Assembly (NCBI RefSeq): GCF_025947365.1
Contig: NZ_CP110012.1
Span: forward strand, 4,836,001 to 4,900,000
Direction of reading: 5' to 3'
DNA from: Flavobacterium sp. N502540
GTDB taxonomy: Bacteria > Bacteroidota > Bacteroidia > Flavobacteriales > Flavobacteriaceae
Length of the DNA stretch: 64,000 bases
How positions within the stretch are numbered: position 1 is the stretch's first letter; each line of letters starts with the position of its first letter. The notes beneath the pieces were generated by a model. It was not told where the DNA came from, made no database searches, and saw nothing but the letters and a program-made list of their open reading frames with translations. Below are positions 34,821 through 42,969 of the stretch, piece after piece. Both the position numbers and the translations under genes were made by a program.

Positions 34821-35474
34821 TTATCTATGGTCAAATCGTTTAGACAATGCATCGCCTGCGAACTGAATCAGGAATACCAGCACAACCAGCAAAGCCAAAA
34901 CCGAGTTCATCGTTACAGCATCATAACCTATATAACCGTACTGGTACCCAACCTGCCCTAGACCACCTGCTCCAACTGCTCCACCCATCGCAGAATATCC
35001 CACAAGTGTGATTAAAGTAATCGATGCGGCATTGATTAAAGAAGGCAAAGCTTCCGGAAGCAACACTTTAAATACTATTTGCAGAGGTGTTGCCCCTAGT
35101 GCTCTTGCTGCCTCGATTAGCCCTGACGGAAGTCCTAAAAGACTATTCTCAACCAATCTGGCAATAAAAGGAGCTGCCCCAATACTTAACGGAACCAATG
35201 CTGCACTTACACCAATGGAAGTCCCTACCAGCAATCGTGTAAACGGAATCATCCATACAATTAAGATGATAAACGGAATGGAACGAAAAACATTCACTAA
35301 AACCGATAAAAACCGATTCAAAACCGGCTGTTCTAAAATTTGATTTTTTCTGGTCAGAAAAAGTAAAACACCCGTTGGAAGTCCAAGCAAAAAACCAAAA
35401 AAACCAGAGACAAAAGTCATCACTATAGTTTCCCAGGTACCTTTTAATAATAATTCAATAATGGATTCAGACAT
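34821..35474 (-). CDS. metI: Methionine ABC transporter permease (MetI)
   Basis: 217 residues, ATG at 35474, overlapping the metN 3' end by 8 bp. Five transmembrane segments. The EAA-type cytoplasmic loop reads [33 protein letters not shown], followed by the MetI hallmark [22 protein letters not shown]. It forms the inner-membrane channel with MetN and MetQ. Length matches the family. Confidence 0.94.
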   Translation of the reverse strand: MSESIIELLLKGTWETIVMTFVSGFFGFLLGLPTGVLLFLTRKNQILEQPVLNRFLSVLVNVFRSIPFIILIVWMIPFTRLLVGTSIGVSAALVPLSIGAAPFIARLVENSLLGLPSGLIEAARALGATPLQIVFKVLLPEALPSLINAASITLITLVGYSAMGGAVGAGGLGQVGYQYGYIGYDAVTMNSVLALLVVLVFLIQFAGDALSKRFDHR

Positions 35475-36498
35475 AACCTATGATTTCTGTTTTAATATGT
35501 TTTGAAATAAAATACTGGATTGCAGCATCATAATTTTCACGTTTACCTGACAATTCGATCAGCATCACACCAAAATTAACTTCTCCTGCCTGATCCATTT
35601 GTGCGCTGACAATCTTAAAATTGGTATCAAACAAACGCGAAACCTCCGAAATAACAGGCTCGTTAACCGATTTACCCGTCATTTCAAGTCTAAGTAACGG
35701 ATTCAATCCCGCACCATCTTCCTTTTGCAGTCTTTCCTGATACACCTGCGGAACATCAAGATGCAAAGACGAAGCGATAAATTCTTTGGTCAGTTCGTGT
35801 TTCGGATCTGCAAAAATTTCCCCGACACTTCCCTGCTCAATTAATTTTCCATGACTGATTACCGCTACTTCATCACAGATCGATTTCACGACTTCCATTT
35901 GGTGCGTAATTAAAAGAATTGTAATGTTCAAACGACGGTTGATATCTTTCAGTAAGTTTAAAATCGATCTTGTAGTTGCAGGATCCAGTGCGCTTGTAGC
36001 CTCATCACATAAAAGTACTTTCGGATTATTGGCCAGTGTACGTGCAATGGCAACCCTTTGTTTTTGGCCTCCCGAAAGACTTGCCGGATAATCACTGGCC
36101 TTTTCTTTCAATCCTACCAGTTCAAGCAATTCTAAAACACGACTTTTGATCTCGGCTTTAGAGGCTCCGACAAGTTCCAGCGGAAAAGCAACATTTTCGA
36201 AAACTGTACGTGACGAAAGTAAATTAAAGTGCTGAAAAATCATTCCAATCTGTCTTCTCTCTACCGCCAGTTGGGCATTAGACAATTGCATTAATGCTTT
36301 TCCGTCTACAATAATTTCTCCCGAAGTGGGTCTTTCCAACAAATTCACACATCGAATTAAGGTACTTTTTCCTGCTCCCGACGTTCCTATCACACCAAAA
36401 ATTTTCCCGGGCGGAACCGTAAGCGAAACATCCGATAAGGCGGAAACTATTCGATCCTTCTGATGGAAATTCTTAGTGACATTTTTTAATTCAATCAT
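35467..36498 (-). CDS. metN: Methionine ABC transporter ATPase (MetN) with NIL domain
   Basis: 343 residues from the ATG at 36498. A TTG at 36522 would add eight residues but falls in the terminator region. Walker [10 protein letters not shown], signature [15 protein letters not shown], Walker [13 protein letters not shown] and switch THQ are all present. The C-terminal NIL domain (about 265-343, [31 protein letters not shown]) is the site where intracellular methionine inhibits transport in this family. It is the first gene of metN-metI-metQ and is preceded by a candidate attenuator (36517-36668). Confidence 0.95.
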   Translation of the reverse strand: MIELKNVTKNFHQKDRIVSALSDVSLTVPPGKIFGVIGTSGAGKSTLIRCVNLLERPTSGEIIVDGKALMQLSNAQLAVERRQIGMIFQHFNLLSSRTVFENVAFPLELVGASKAEIKSRVLELLELVGLKEKASDYPASLSGGQKQRVAIARTLANNPKVLLCDEATSALDPATTRSILNLLKDINRRLNITILLITHQMEVVKSICDEVAVISHGKLIEQGSVGEIFADPKHELTKEFIASSLHLDVPQVYQERLQKEDGAGLNPLLRLEMTGKSVNEPVISEVSRLFDTNFKIVSAQMDQAGEVNFGVMLIELSGKRENYDAAIQYFISKHIKTEIIGYV

Positions 36499-36516
36499 TC
36501 CGTAATTCAAGTTTAA

Positions 36517-36552
36517 AAACAAAAAAGCCTCTCAAAAAATCATGAAAGGCTT
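36517..36552 (-). terminator. Leader terminator (candidate attenuator) before metN
   Basis: On the minus strand, stem GAAGGCTT-equivalent arms 36544-36552 and 36525-36533 (AAGCCTxTC/GAxAGGCTT, one mismatch) are followed by TTTTTTGTTTTT. The terminator lies between a leader ORF and metN, 18 bp before the metN ATG, so read-through must be controlled for the operon to be expressed. The 5' arm AAGCC can alternatively pair with GGCTT near the leader ORF end (about 36581-36585). Confidence 0.75.
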
Positions 36553-36572
36553 CTTAAATAAATACTATTATT

Positions 36573-36668
36573 TTATAGGTAAGCCAGATCAATTAACCTC
36601 ATAACAGGACCGCAGCACATCATCATGTTGCTGTTACAATAGCTTCTATTCTGGTTCTTTTTTCTCAT
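36573..36668 (-). CDS. Met/Cys-rich leader peptide of the metNIQ operon
   Basis: 31 codons plus TAA, ATG at 36668. The peptide begins MRKKNQNRSYC and contains the run NMMMCCGPVM, so four of its five Met codons (three consecutive) and two adjacent Cys codons sit in the middle. The mRNA around this run can fold: TAACAG and CTGTTA (36631-36636 and 36602-36607) enclose it, with an inner CAGCA/TGCTG pairing. A terminator follows the ORF. This is the classic layout of ribosome-mediated attenuation: scarce Met (or Cys) would stall the ribosome and favour read-through into metN. The mechanism is inferred. No SAM riboswitch consensus was seen. Confidence 0.7.
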   Translation of the reverse strand: MRKKNQNRSYCNSNMMMCCGPVMRLIDLAYL

Positions 36669-36895
36669 TGATGCGGCAAATTTAATGAGTTATTTTTAAT
36701 TTCAAGACAAAAACGAGTAAAACTTTTATTAACCTATCAAAATAATAGACTAAAAATGTATTGTGCGTGTTAAAACCACTACTATCAAACGGACAATCTC
36801 ATCAATAATCTTAAATCTTAAATTAAAAATTAAAAGTCAAAAATTAAAAATCGCTAATCTAAAATCCAACAATCTAAAAAAACACTTTTATACCA

Positions 36896-36922
36896 ACAAA
36901 AAAATGGTGCCTCACAGCACCA
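36896..36922 (-). terminator. Intrinsic terminator of the sugar dehydrogenase gene
   Basis: TGGTGC/GCACCA stem (36905-36910 with 36917-36922), followed on the minus strand by a T-run (TTTTTTTGTTGG). About 30 bp after the stop at 36953. The 36669-36895 stretch upstream of the met leader holds AT-rich near-repeats of 'TTAAAAATTAAAA' and no gene. Confidence 0.65.
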
Positions 36923-36952
36923 CTTTTTATTCCTACTATCAAAACTCAAACG

Positions 36953-38179
36953 TTACTTTTTATCAATCTTATACAACCTGCCACCATCCGTAACCGCATA
37001 TAAAGCCCCGTCATTTCCTTGAGTAATATCCCTGAATCGTTGATTTTCTGAAGCCAAAAGCCTTTCCTCACCTACAACTTTATTATTATCTATTGCAAGA
37101 CGTACGATATGCATTCCGCTTAAAGCCCCAATAAAAAGATTGTTCTGCCATTCCGGAACGCGATTACCGCTGTAAAACGTCATACCACTTGGCGAGACTA
37201 CCGGATCCCAGTAATAAACCGGCTGTTCCATACCATCCTGCTGCTGAATTCCCGCGCCTATTTTTTCTCCGCTATATTCAATTCCGTACGTAATGGTTGG
37301 CCATCCGTAATTTGCACCAGCCTTTAAGCGATTGATTTCATCTCCTCCTCGTGGTCCGTGTTCCGAAAGCCAGATTTCACCACTAATTGGATGAAGCGCC
37401 AATCCCTGAGGGTTTCTGTGTCCGTAGGTATACAATTCAGGCAATGCTCCTGTCTGACTAAAAGCTGGATTTCCCGATGCCGGCTGACCTTCTTTTGTAA
37501 TTCTTACCACCTTTCCAAGACCTGATGTAAGCGATTGTGCCAAAGGCCTTGTTTCTAAAACCGACCGTTCTCCGGTGCTAATAACCAGATTACCCGTTTT
37601 ATCAAACAAAATACGCCCTCCATAATGAAGTGTGCTTGCATTGGCAGGCTTTGCTCTGTAAATAATCGTCGCTCCTTCGATTGTTTTCTCATTAGCCGAT
37701 AATTTTCCTTTGGCCACTGCCGTGTTATTTCCTCCACCAGCAGCTTCTGAAAATACCCAATAAATCATTCTGTTCGATACAAACTCAGGATCCAGACATA
37801 AACCCAACAAACCACCCTGTCCTCCTGCATTTACAGCAGGAATACCGGTAATAGGATCACTTACCTCTCCCGCAGTTGTAACAATGCGCATAGTACCAGA
37901 TTTTTGAGTGACTAACAAACGGCCATCCGGAAGACTTTTAACTCCCCAAGGGCTTGTGAGCGCACTCGTAATAACCTTAGCTTCAAATGCCGTATTGGTC
38001 TGCACACCATTAGTTCGGGTTTGTCCTGCAAAAGCAGGTTTGTAAGCTGTATTCGCAGGATTGCCTTCTACAGGGTTTGTAATCGTACCGGGATTAGATG
38101 GTGTTTCTTTGTCATTTGAACAGCTCAGAAAAGTAAAGAATACGCCCGAAATAAGCACAATGTGTTTTAGATTTTTCAT
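36953..38179 (-). CDS. PQQ-dependent sugar dehydrogenase-like lipoprotein (GSDH family)
   Basis: 408 residues, ATG at 38179. Lipoprotein signal ends in FFTFLSCSN. A six-bladed beta-propeller of the glucose/sorbosone dehydrogenase family is recognised from SPWGVKSLPDGRLLVTQKSG, GGQGGLLGLCLDPEF, HYGGRILFDKTGNLVISTGER, YTYGHRNPQGLALHPISGEI and LSEHGPRGGDEINRLKAGAN. The conserved His and Arg in GHRNPQG contribute to PQQ or active-site binding in known members. It likely oxidises sugars or related alcohols in the envelope and passes electrons to the respiratory chain. No PQQ synthesis genes are nearby, so the cofactor may be taken up. Monocistronic. Confidence 0.88.
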   Translation of the reverse strand: MKNLKHIVLISGVFFTFLSCSNDKETPSNPGTITNPVEGNPANTAYKPAFAGQTRTNGVQTNTAFEAKVITSALTSPWGVKSLPDGRLLVTQKSGTMRIVTTAGEVSDPITGIPAVNAGGQGGLLGLCLDPEFVSNRMIYWVFSEAAGGGNNTAVAKGKLSANEKTIEGATIIYRAKPANASTLHYGGRILFDKTGNLVISTGERSVLETRPLAQSLTSGLGKVVRITKEGQPASGNPAFSQTGALPELYTYGHRNPQGLALHPISGEIWLSEHGPRGGDEINRLKAGANYGWPTITYGIEYSGEKIGAGIQQQDGMEQPVYYWDPVVSPSGMTFYSGNRVPEWQNNLFIGALSGMHIVRLAIDNNKVVGEERLLASENQRFRDITQGNDGALYAVTDGGRLYKIDKK

Positions 38180-38418
38180 GTACAGTAGATTTAGTTAAAA
38201 ATTGATATTTGGGTATCAACTTCAAATTTCTGTATTTCAAATTGAAAAATTTTATACAATTCACCCGAAAAGTTATACAATTTTATTGTTAAGAGATTCA
38301 AATTAAAACAAACCACATCAGGACATAACCAACTGAAAAGCAATCAATAACCCGTGAAACCTCCCTAATTCCCTACCATCAGCCTATCCATTAAATCATA
38401 AAAAAGACTTAATAATGG

Positions 38419-38468
38419 TTGATTCTACAATTATTCTTTTATTTTTGCAATCATCAGATGATGTGATA
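38419..38468 (+). promoter_or_regulatory. Promoter and operator of the GntR-type regulator
   Basis: A -33 TTG (38419-38421), 18 bases, and a -7 box TATTTTTG (38440-38447) fit the flavobacterial promoter. TCATCAGATGATGTGAT (38451-38467) starts just after the -7 box, where the start of transcription is expected, and has internal dyad symmetry (ATCATC...GATGAT). The same site, one base different, precedes the MFS gene. Autoregulation is likely. Confidence 0.55.
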
Positions 38469-38473
38469 CCTAC

Positions 38474-39139
38474 ATGAAAACACTAATCCAAAAAAAATCG
38501 CTTGCAGAAGAAGTTGCTTCAAAAATACAGGAGCAAATTACCTTGGGTCATTATAAAATTAATGAAAAATTACCCATTGAGGCTGAGTTGATGAAAAGTT
38601 TTGGTGTAGGCCGTTCGTCTATACGTGAGGCGATGAAATTGCTTGCTAACTCAGGTTTTTTACGTATTCAGCAAGGTGTAGGTACTTTTGTAGAGCGATT
38701 AACCAGTACACGCGAACCAATGGATCAGCGTATCATGCGCGCCAATGTTCAGGATCTGGACGAAGTTCGACAAATACTCGAAATGAAAATTGCTGAAAAA
38801 GCAGCAATCAACAGAACTGATGACGATATCGCTGCCATGAAAGAGCATTTACTCAACAGAATGATCGCTGCCAAAGAAGGAAATCTGGAAGAATGTGTAG
38901 AAGCGGATATACAATTTCATATTGCAATTGCAAAAGCTTCAAAAAATGAAATTCTGGCGGATCTTTACAAATCTGCTTCCGTACATCTTAAAAAAGGATT
39001 CCTGCATCTTTATGGTGATACCAAAATATTCCAGGAAACATCAGCCGTACACCAACAACTTTTAGAAAATATTATTGCACAGGATCCTAAAAAGGCCTGG
39101 AATACTGTCGCAAAAATTATAGGACATATCAATTACTAA
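38474..39139 (+). CDS. GntR/FadR-family transcriptional regulator
   Basis: 221 residues, ATG at 38474. The winged helix (about 8-72) reads LAEEVASKIQEQITLGHYKINEKLPIEAELMKSFGVGRSSIREAMKLLANSGFLRIQQGVGTFV, a textbook GntR head. The all-helical FCD domain (about 85-215) has metal/ligand-type His and Asp residues (ADIQFHIAIAKASKNE, VHQQLLENIIAQDPKKAW). It should repress itself and the downstream MFS gene through the shared 17-bp site. The ligand is unknown. Confidence 0.93.
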   Translation: MKTLIQKKSLAEEVASKIQEQITLGHYKINEKLPIEAELMKSFGVGRSSIREAMKLLANSGFLRIQQGVGTFVERLTSTREPMDQRIMRANVQDLDEVRQILEMKIAEKAAINRTDDDIAAMKEHLLNRMIAAKEGNLEECVEADIQFHIAIAKASKNEILADLYKSASVHLKKGFLHLYGDTKIFQETSAVHQQLLENIIAQDPKKAWNTVAKIIGHINY

Positions 39140-39152
39140 TTTTTACCCATAT

Positions 39153-39170
39153 TCATCAGATGATCTGATC
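39153..39170. promoter_or_regulatory. Second copy of the GntR operator, before the MFS gene
   Basis: TCATCAGATGATCTGATC matches the site at 38451-38467 in 16 of 17 positions and lies 11 bp before the MFS ATG. Two copies in the only two promoter positions of this gene pair support a regulator-binding role. Confidence 0.55.
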
Positions 39171-39181
39171 TGTTATTACTT

Positions 39182-40417
39182 ATGAAAACAGAAACTACTT
39201 TTACCAATACCCTTACAGAGTCTAAGCAATTAGCTCAGCAAACCGTTTTCTCCATTTTGTTCACGATCAGTTTTACACATTTCATTAACGATATGTTACA
39301 AGCTGTAATTCCTGCCGTTTACCCCATTTTAAAAACCAAATTTAACTTGAGTTTTACTGAAGTCGGACTTATTACCCTGACCTATCAGCTAACAGCTTCA
39401 ATTTTACAGCCTTTCATTGGTTTTTATACCGATAAAAAGCCGCGTCCGTATTCGCTGGCAATAGGTATGGGTTTTACCCTCGTGGGTCTAGCGGCAGTTG
39501 CGATAGCTTCCAGCTTTATCAATATTTTACTTGCGGTAAGCTTAATTGGTGTTGGTTCGTCTATATTTCATCCCGAATCGTCAAGGGTTGCCCATCTGGC
39601 TTCAGGAGGAAAAAGAGGTCTGGCCCAATCTATTTTTCAACTGGGCGGAAATGCCGGAAGCGCTATCGGACCATTATTGGCGGCGATAATTGTTGTTCCT
39701 TACGGACAGTTTAATATTATCTGGTTCTGCTTAGCTGCTATTGTTGGCATTATAATACTTTCAGGCATTGCCAAATGGTATCAGGAACATTTGAATCTGA
39801 AGGCAAAAAACAAATCGGCTCTTTCTGAAGAAAGACACCACTCCCTTTCTAAGCGAAAAGTAATAATTTCTTTGGGAATTTTATTGGTTCTGATCTTTTC
39901 AAAATACTTCTACATGGCCAGTATGACCAGTTATTATACTTTTTACCTGATTGATAAGTTTCATTTATCAGTTCAGGAATCACAAATTTATCTTTTCGCT
40001 TTTCTTGGTGCAGTAGCTGCCGGAACATTGTTTGGTGGTGCATTAGGCGATCGTTTCGGAAGAAAATATATCATCTGGATTTCTATTTTGGGCGTTGCTC
40101 CGTTTACATTATTATTGCCCTACGTTTCGCTTTTCTGGACTGGAATTTTATCGGTAATTATTGGATTAATCATATCCTCAGCCTTTTCAGCAATTCTGGT
40201 TTACGCTACTGAATTAGTTCCCGGAAAAGTAGGTTTAATTGCCGGTCTTTTCTTTGGTTTGGCTTTTGGTATGGGAGGATTAGGTTCTGCTGTACTGGGA
40301 AAACTAGCCGATACTACCAGCATTGAGTATGTCTTTAAAATTTGTGCTTTCTTACCTTTAATTGGTGTTTTGACCAGTTTCTTACCAAACATCGAAGGAA
40401 AAAAAGGAAAACAATAG
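39182..40417 (+). CDS. MFS exporter, Fsr (fosmidomycin resistance)-like
   Basis: 411 residues, ATG at 39182, 42 bp after the regulator gene. About 12 transmembrane segments. The family signature of Fsr-type transporters is visible in SFTHFINDMLQAVIPAVYPILK, VGSSIFHPESSRVAHLASGGKRGLAQSIFQLGGNAGSAIGPL, and FGGALGDRFGRKYIIW (MFS loop motif). Fsr-like proteins export drugs or other small organic molecules by proton antiport. The natural substrate here is unknown; linkage to a FadR-type regulator may point to a metabolite such as an organic acid. Confidence 0.9.
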   Translation: MKTETTFTNTLTESKQLAQQTVFSILFTISFTHFINDMLQAVIPAVYPILKTKFNLSFTEVGLITLTYQLTASILQPFIGFYTDKKPRPYSLAIGMGFTLVGLAAVAIASSFINILLAVSLIGVGSSIFHPESSRVAHLASGGKRGLAQSIFQLGGNAGSAIGPLLAAIIVVPYGQFNIIWFCLAAIVGIIILSGIAKWYQEHLNLKAKNKSALSEERHHSLSKRKVIISLGILLVLIFSKYFYMASMTSYYTFYLIDKFHLSVQESQIYLFAFLGAVAAGTLFGGALGDRFGRKYIIWISILGVAPFTLLLPYVSLFWTGILSVIIGLIISSAFSAILVYATELVPGKVGLIAGLFFGLAFGMGGLGSAVLGKLADTTSIEYVFKICAFLPLIGVLTSFLPNIEGKKGKQ

Positions 40418-40440
40418 TCACCTAACAAAACCGGTAAAAT

Positions 40441-40523
40441 GTAAACTACAAACTGAGACTGCGAACTGAAACTGTAAACTGTCACTGCAAACTGAGATTG
40501 TAAGCTGAGATTGTAAACTGTGG
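40441..40523. repeat. 13-bp imperfect tandem repeat
   Basis: About six units of the form AAACTGAGACTGC / GAACTGAAACTGT / AAACTGAGATTGT starting at 40450. It lies between the MFS and ankyrin genes in a 307-bp gap with no gene. Confidence 0.85.
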
Positions 40524-40597
40524 TTTTTACTTTTCTGAATATTTCAATCTTTAATCCTTAAAAAAAGATTAAAATTGGAGTTTCTTCAGCAAATACA

Positions 40598-40627
40598 TTG
40601 ATTTACTAATATTAATTTTTACATTTG
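40598..40627 (+). promoter_or_regulatory. Promoter of the ankyrin-repeat gene
   Basis: -33 TTG (40598-40600), 19 bases, -7 box TACATTTG (40620-40627), matching the flavobacterial consensus. The leader to the ATG at 40725 would be about 90 bases. Confidence 0.5.
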
Positions 40628-40724
40628 CGTTATTTTTAACTATTCTAAATAGATTGAACTTCTCAAGCTATTTCAGTAGTGTACCAAAACTAACTCATTT
40701 TTAAAAAATAGTAAATCTTACAAT

Positions 40725-42218
40725 ATGAAAAAGAATTTCTTTCTCTCTTTTGCATTAGTCGCTTCTTTATTTGTTAGTGCTCAGCAAAAAAACATATTAT
40801 TAGAACAATCATTTTGGAAAACAGCACCGGATGTAAATGCGGTTAAAGCTGAAATTGCAAAAGGAAATAGTCCGACAGTACCCAATGCTAACGCTTTTGA
40901 TGCGACTGTTGTTGCGATCAACAATGATGCTCCTATCGCTTCTATAAAATTCTTATTGGACCAGCCCGGTAATACCATCGCTAAATTAACTCACGACAAC
41001 CGTATTTACCTGCATTGGGCTGCTTACAGAGGAAATCTTGAACTGGTAAATTACCTTATTGCAAAAGGTTCTGATATTAATCTTGAAGACAGCCATGCTA
41101 CTACTCCGATCGCTTTTGCTGCCTCAAACGGTCAAACCAATACCGCTTTGTACGATGCTTTTTTCAAAGCCGGAATTGATCCAAAGAAAAAATATGCCGA
41201 TGGTGCAAATTTATTACTAATGGCTGTAGCATCAGATAAAGATCTTGTTTTAACGGATTATTTAGTATCAAAAGGATTGTCTTTAAAAGATGTTGATGCT
41301 AACGGAAGTACTGCTTTCGATTATGCAGCAAGAACAGGAAATATTGCTCTTCTAAAAAAACTTTTAGACCGAAAAGTAAAACCAACTGACAATGCGCTTC
41401 TAATCGCAGCACAAGGTTCACGTAGAGAAACCAATACTCTTGAAACTTATAAATATTTGGTAGAAGAAGTAAAATTAAAAGCTACTGCGACTAGTAAGTC
41501 CGGAGAAAATGTACTTCATTTATTGGCAAACAAACCAAATCAGGGAGAGATAATTGCTTACTTTTTAGCTAAAGGTGTTGATGCAAACAAAATCGACAAA
41601 GATGGAAATACACCACTAATGATCGCTGCCGGAGCAAGAGAAACTGCTGCATTAGAAAAACTATTACCGGTTACCAAAAACATCAATCTGCAAAACACCA
41701 AAGGCGAATCGGCATTGACTTTCTCCGTAAGATCAGGTGCAGCTGAAGCTGTTGCAACTTTATTAAGCAAAGGTGCTGATGTAAATGTAAAAGACAAAGA
41801 CGGAAACAATCTGGGAGTATATTTAGTACAATCTTACCGTCCGATGGGCCGTGAAGCTAATGCTGCTCAGGATCCATTCGAAGCAAAAATAAAATTACTA
41901 CAGGAAAAAGGACTAAACTTAGCAGCTGTACAAAAAGACGGAAGTTCACTCTACCATTCTGCGATTGCTAAAAACGACCTGACTCTGGTAAAAAAATTAG
42001 CGCCTTTAAACATTGACGTTAATGCTAAAAATAAGGATGGTTTAACAGCTTTACACAAAGCGGCTATGGTTGCCAAAGACGACTCTATCTTAAAATATCT
42101 TTTATCCATTGGTGCTAAAAAAGACATTAACACCGAATTTGACGAAAGTGCTTATGCATTAGCAAAAGAAAACGAATCATTAGCCAAAAATAATGTTTCT
42201 ATTGACTTTTTAAAGTAA
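40725..42218 (+). CDS. Secreted ankyrin-repeat protein
   Basis: 497 residues, ATG at 40725. Signal peptide MKKNFFLSFALVASLFVSAQ. Ankyrin units run from about residue 80 to the end (DNRIYLHWAAYRGNLELVNYLIAKGSDINLEDS, DGNTPLMIAAGARETAALEKLL, KGESALTFSVRSGAAEAVATLLSKGADVNVKDKDG, DGLTALHKAAMVAKDDSILKYLLSIGA), around ten in total. It is a periplasmic protein-interaction scaffold. The following DUF2271, PepSY reductase and ApbE genes have the same orientation, and such ankyrin genes are commonly found next to them in flavobacteria; a role in iron/flavin-linked redox metabolism is inferred from that context. Confidence 0.9.
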   Translation: MKKNFFLSFALVASLFVSAQQKNILLEQSFWKTAPDVNAVKAEIAKGNSPTVPNANAFDATVVAINNDAPIASIKFLLDQPGNTIAKLTHDNRIYLHWAAYRGNLELVNYLIAKGSDINLEDSHATTPIAFAASNGQTNTALYDAFFKAGIDPKKKYADGANLLLMAVASDKDLVLTDYLVSKGLSLKDVDANGSTAFDYAARTGNIALLKKLLDRKVKPTDNALLIAAQGSRRETNTLETYKYLVEEVKLKATATSKSGENVLHLLANKPNQGEIIAYFLAKGVDANKIDKDGNTPLMIAAGARETAALEKLLPVTKNINLQNTKGESALTFSVRSGAAEAVATLLSKGADVNVKDKDGNNLGVYLVQSYRPMGREANAAQDPFEAKIKLLQEKGLNLAAVQKDGSSLYHSAIAKNDLTLVKKLAPLNIDVNAKNKDGLTALHKAAMVAKDDSILKYLLSIGAKKDINTEFDESAYALAKENESLAKNNVSIDFLK

Positions 42219-42275
42219 TAGCTAAAAACTGCATGTTTCAAGTTTCATGTTTTAAGTTTCATGTTTCAAAAACCT

Positions 42276-42350
42276 GACAATCTAACAATCTAAAAATCTA
42301 AAGTTCTAACAATCTAAAGTTCTAACAATCTAAAGATCTAACAATCTAAA
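42276..42350. repeat. 16-bp tandem repeat before the DUF2271 gene
   Basis: Repeats of AATCTAAAGTTCTAAC and shorter variants (AATCTAAC, AATCTAAAA) end 3 bp before the ATG at 42354, so they form its translation-initiation region. Immediately upstream are three copies of GTTTCATGTTT-like sequence (42236-42268). Confidence 0.85.
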
Positions 42351-42353
42351 AAA

Positions 42354-42833
42354 ATGAAATCAATATTTAAAATAGCCCTTACAGCGGCACTAATCTGCTT
42401 AATCTCTTTTCAGTCTGCAGCACAAAGCAAATACAAATGTATGCTTCAAATGGCTAATTATATGGGAGAAGGCGCTTACATCGTTGTTTCACTTATCAAT
42501 CCAAAAGGAGAATATGAGAAAACACTTTATGTAATGGGTGACGATAAAAAATGGTACAAATCATTGAAAGAATGGAATAAATTTCAAACTGCAAAACCTG
42601 CTGACATCAGTGCAAAAACAGGAGCTTCTGTTACGGGTGGAGACCGCAGCATTACCACCATTGAAATTGAAGATTCTAAAATCAACAAAGGATATAAACT
42701 AAGATTTGAATCGGCTGTAGAAGATCAGAAATATTATGTAAGTGATTTGGAAATTCCACTTACTACCGAAGGATTGGCAAACAAGACAGAAGGAAAAGGT
42801 TATATCAGATATGTAAGATTAAACAAAATTTAA
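42354..42833 (+). CDS. DUF2271 periplasmic protein
   Basis: 159 residues, ATG at 42354. Signal peptide MKSIFKIALTAALICLISFQSAAQ. The family pattern is seen in YIVVSLINPKGEYEKTLYVMGDDKKWYKSLKEW and in GASVTGGDRSITTIEIEDSKINKGYKLRFESAVEDQKYY. DUF2271 proteins typically sit beside PepSY and ApbE genes, as here, and are thought to belong to flavinylated electron-transfer systems. No clear FMN-attachment motif is visible to me in this protein. Confidence 0.85.
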   Translation: MKSIFKIALTAALICLISFQSAAQSKYKCMLQMANYMGEGAYIVVSLINPKGEYEKTLYVMGDDKKWYKSLKEWNKFQTAKPADISAKTGASVTGGDRSITTIEIEDSKINKGYKLRFESAVEDQKYYVSDLEIPLTTEGLANKTEGKGYIRYVRLNKI

Positions 42834-42879
42834 TTATAGTAATCGCACAGTTTACTAAATTAATTTCTTAAAAAAAATA

Positions 42880-42929
42880 GCCACAGATTCTACTCGTTTC
42901 AACAAAATCAGATCCTTTTAATCTGTGGC
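42880..42929. repeat. Inverted repeat between DUF2271 and PepSY genes
   Basis: GCCACAGATT (42880-42889) and AATCTGTGGC (42920-42929) form a perfect 10-bp stem with a 30-base loop. There is no U-run on the plus strand, so it is not a standard terminator. It resembles the GCCACGAATTCAC element at 46388-46740. Confidence 0.65.
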
Positions 42930-42969
42930 AAAAAACGCTTACATTTGATTACATTATAGATTACATTCA

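Noticed and set aside
36573..36668. SAM riboswitch upstream of metN
   Set aside because: The leader lacks the conserved SAM-I core and kink-turn sequences I could recognise. The ORF with clustered Met codons and a terminator explains the region better.
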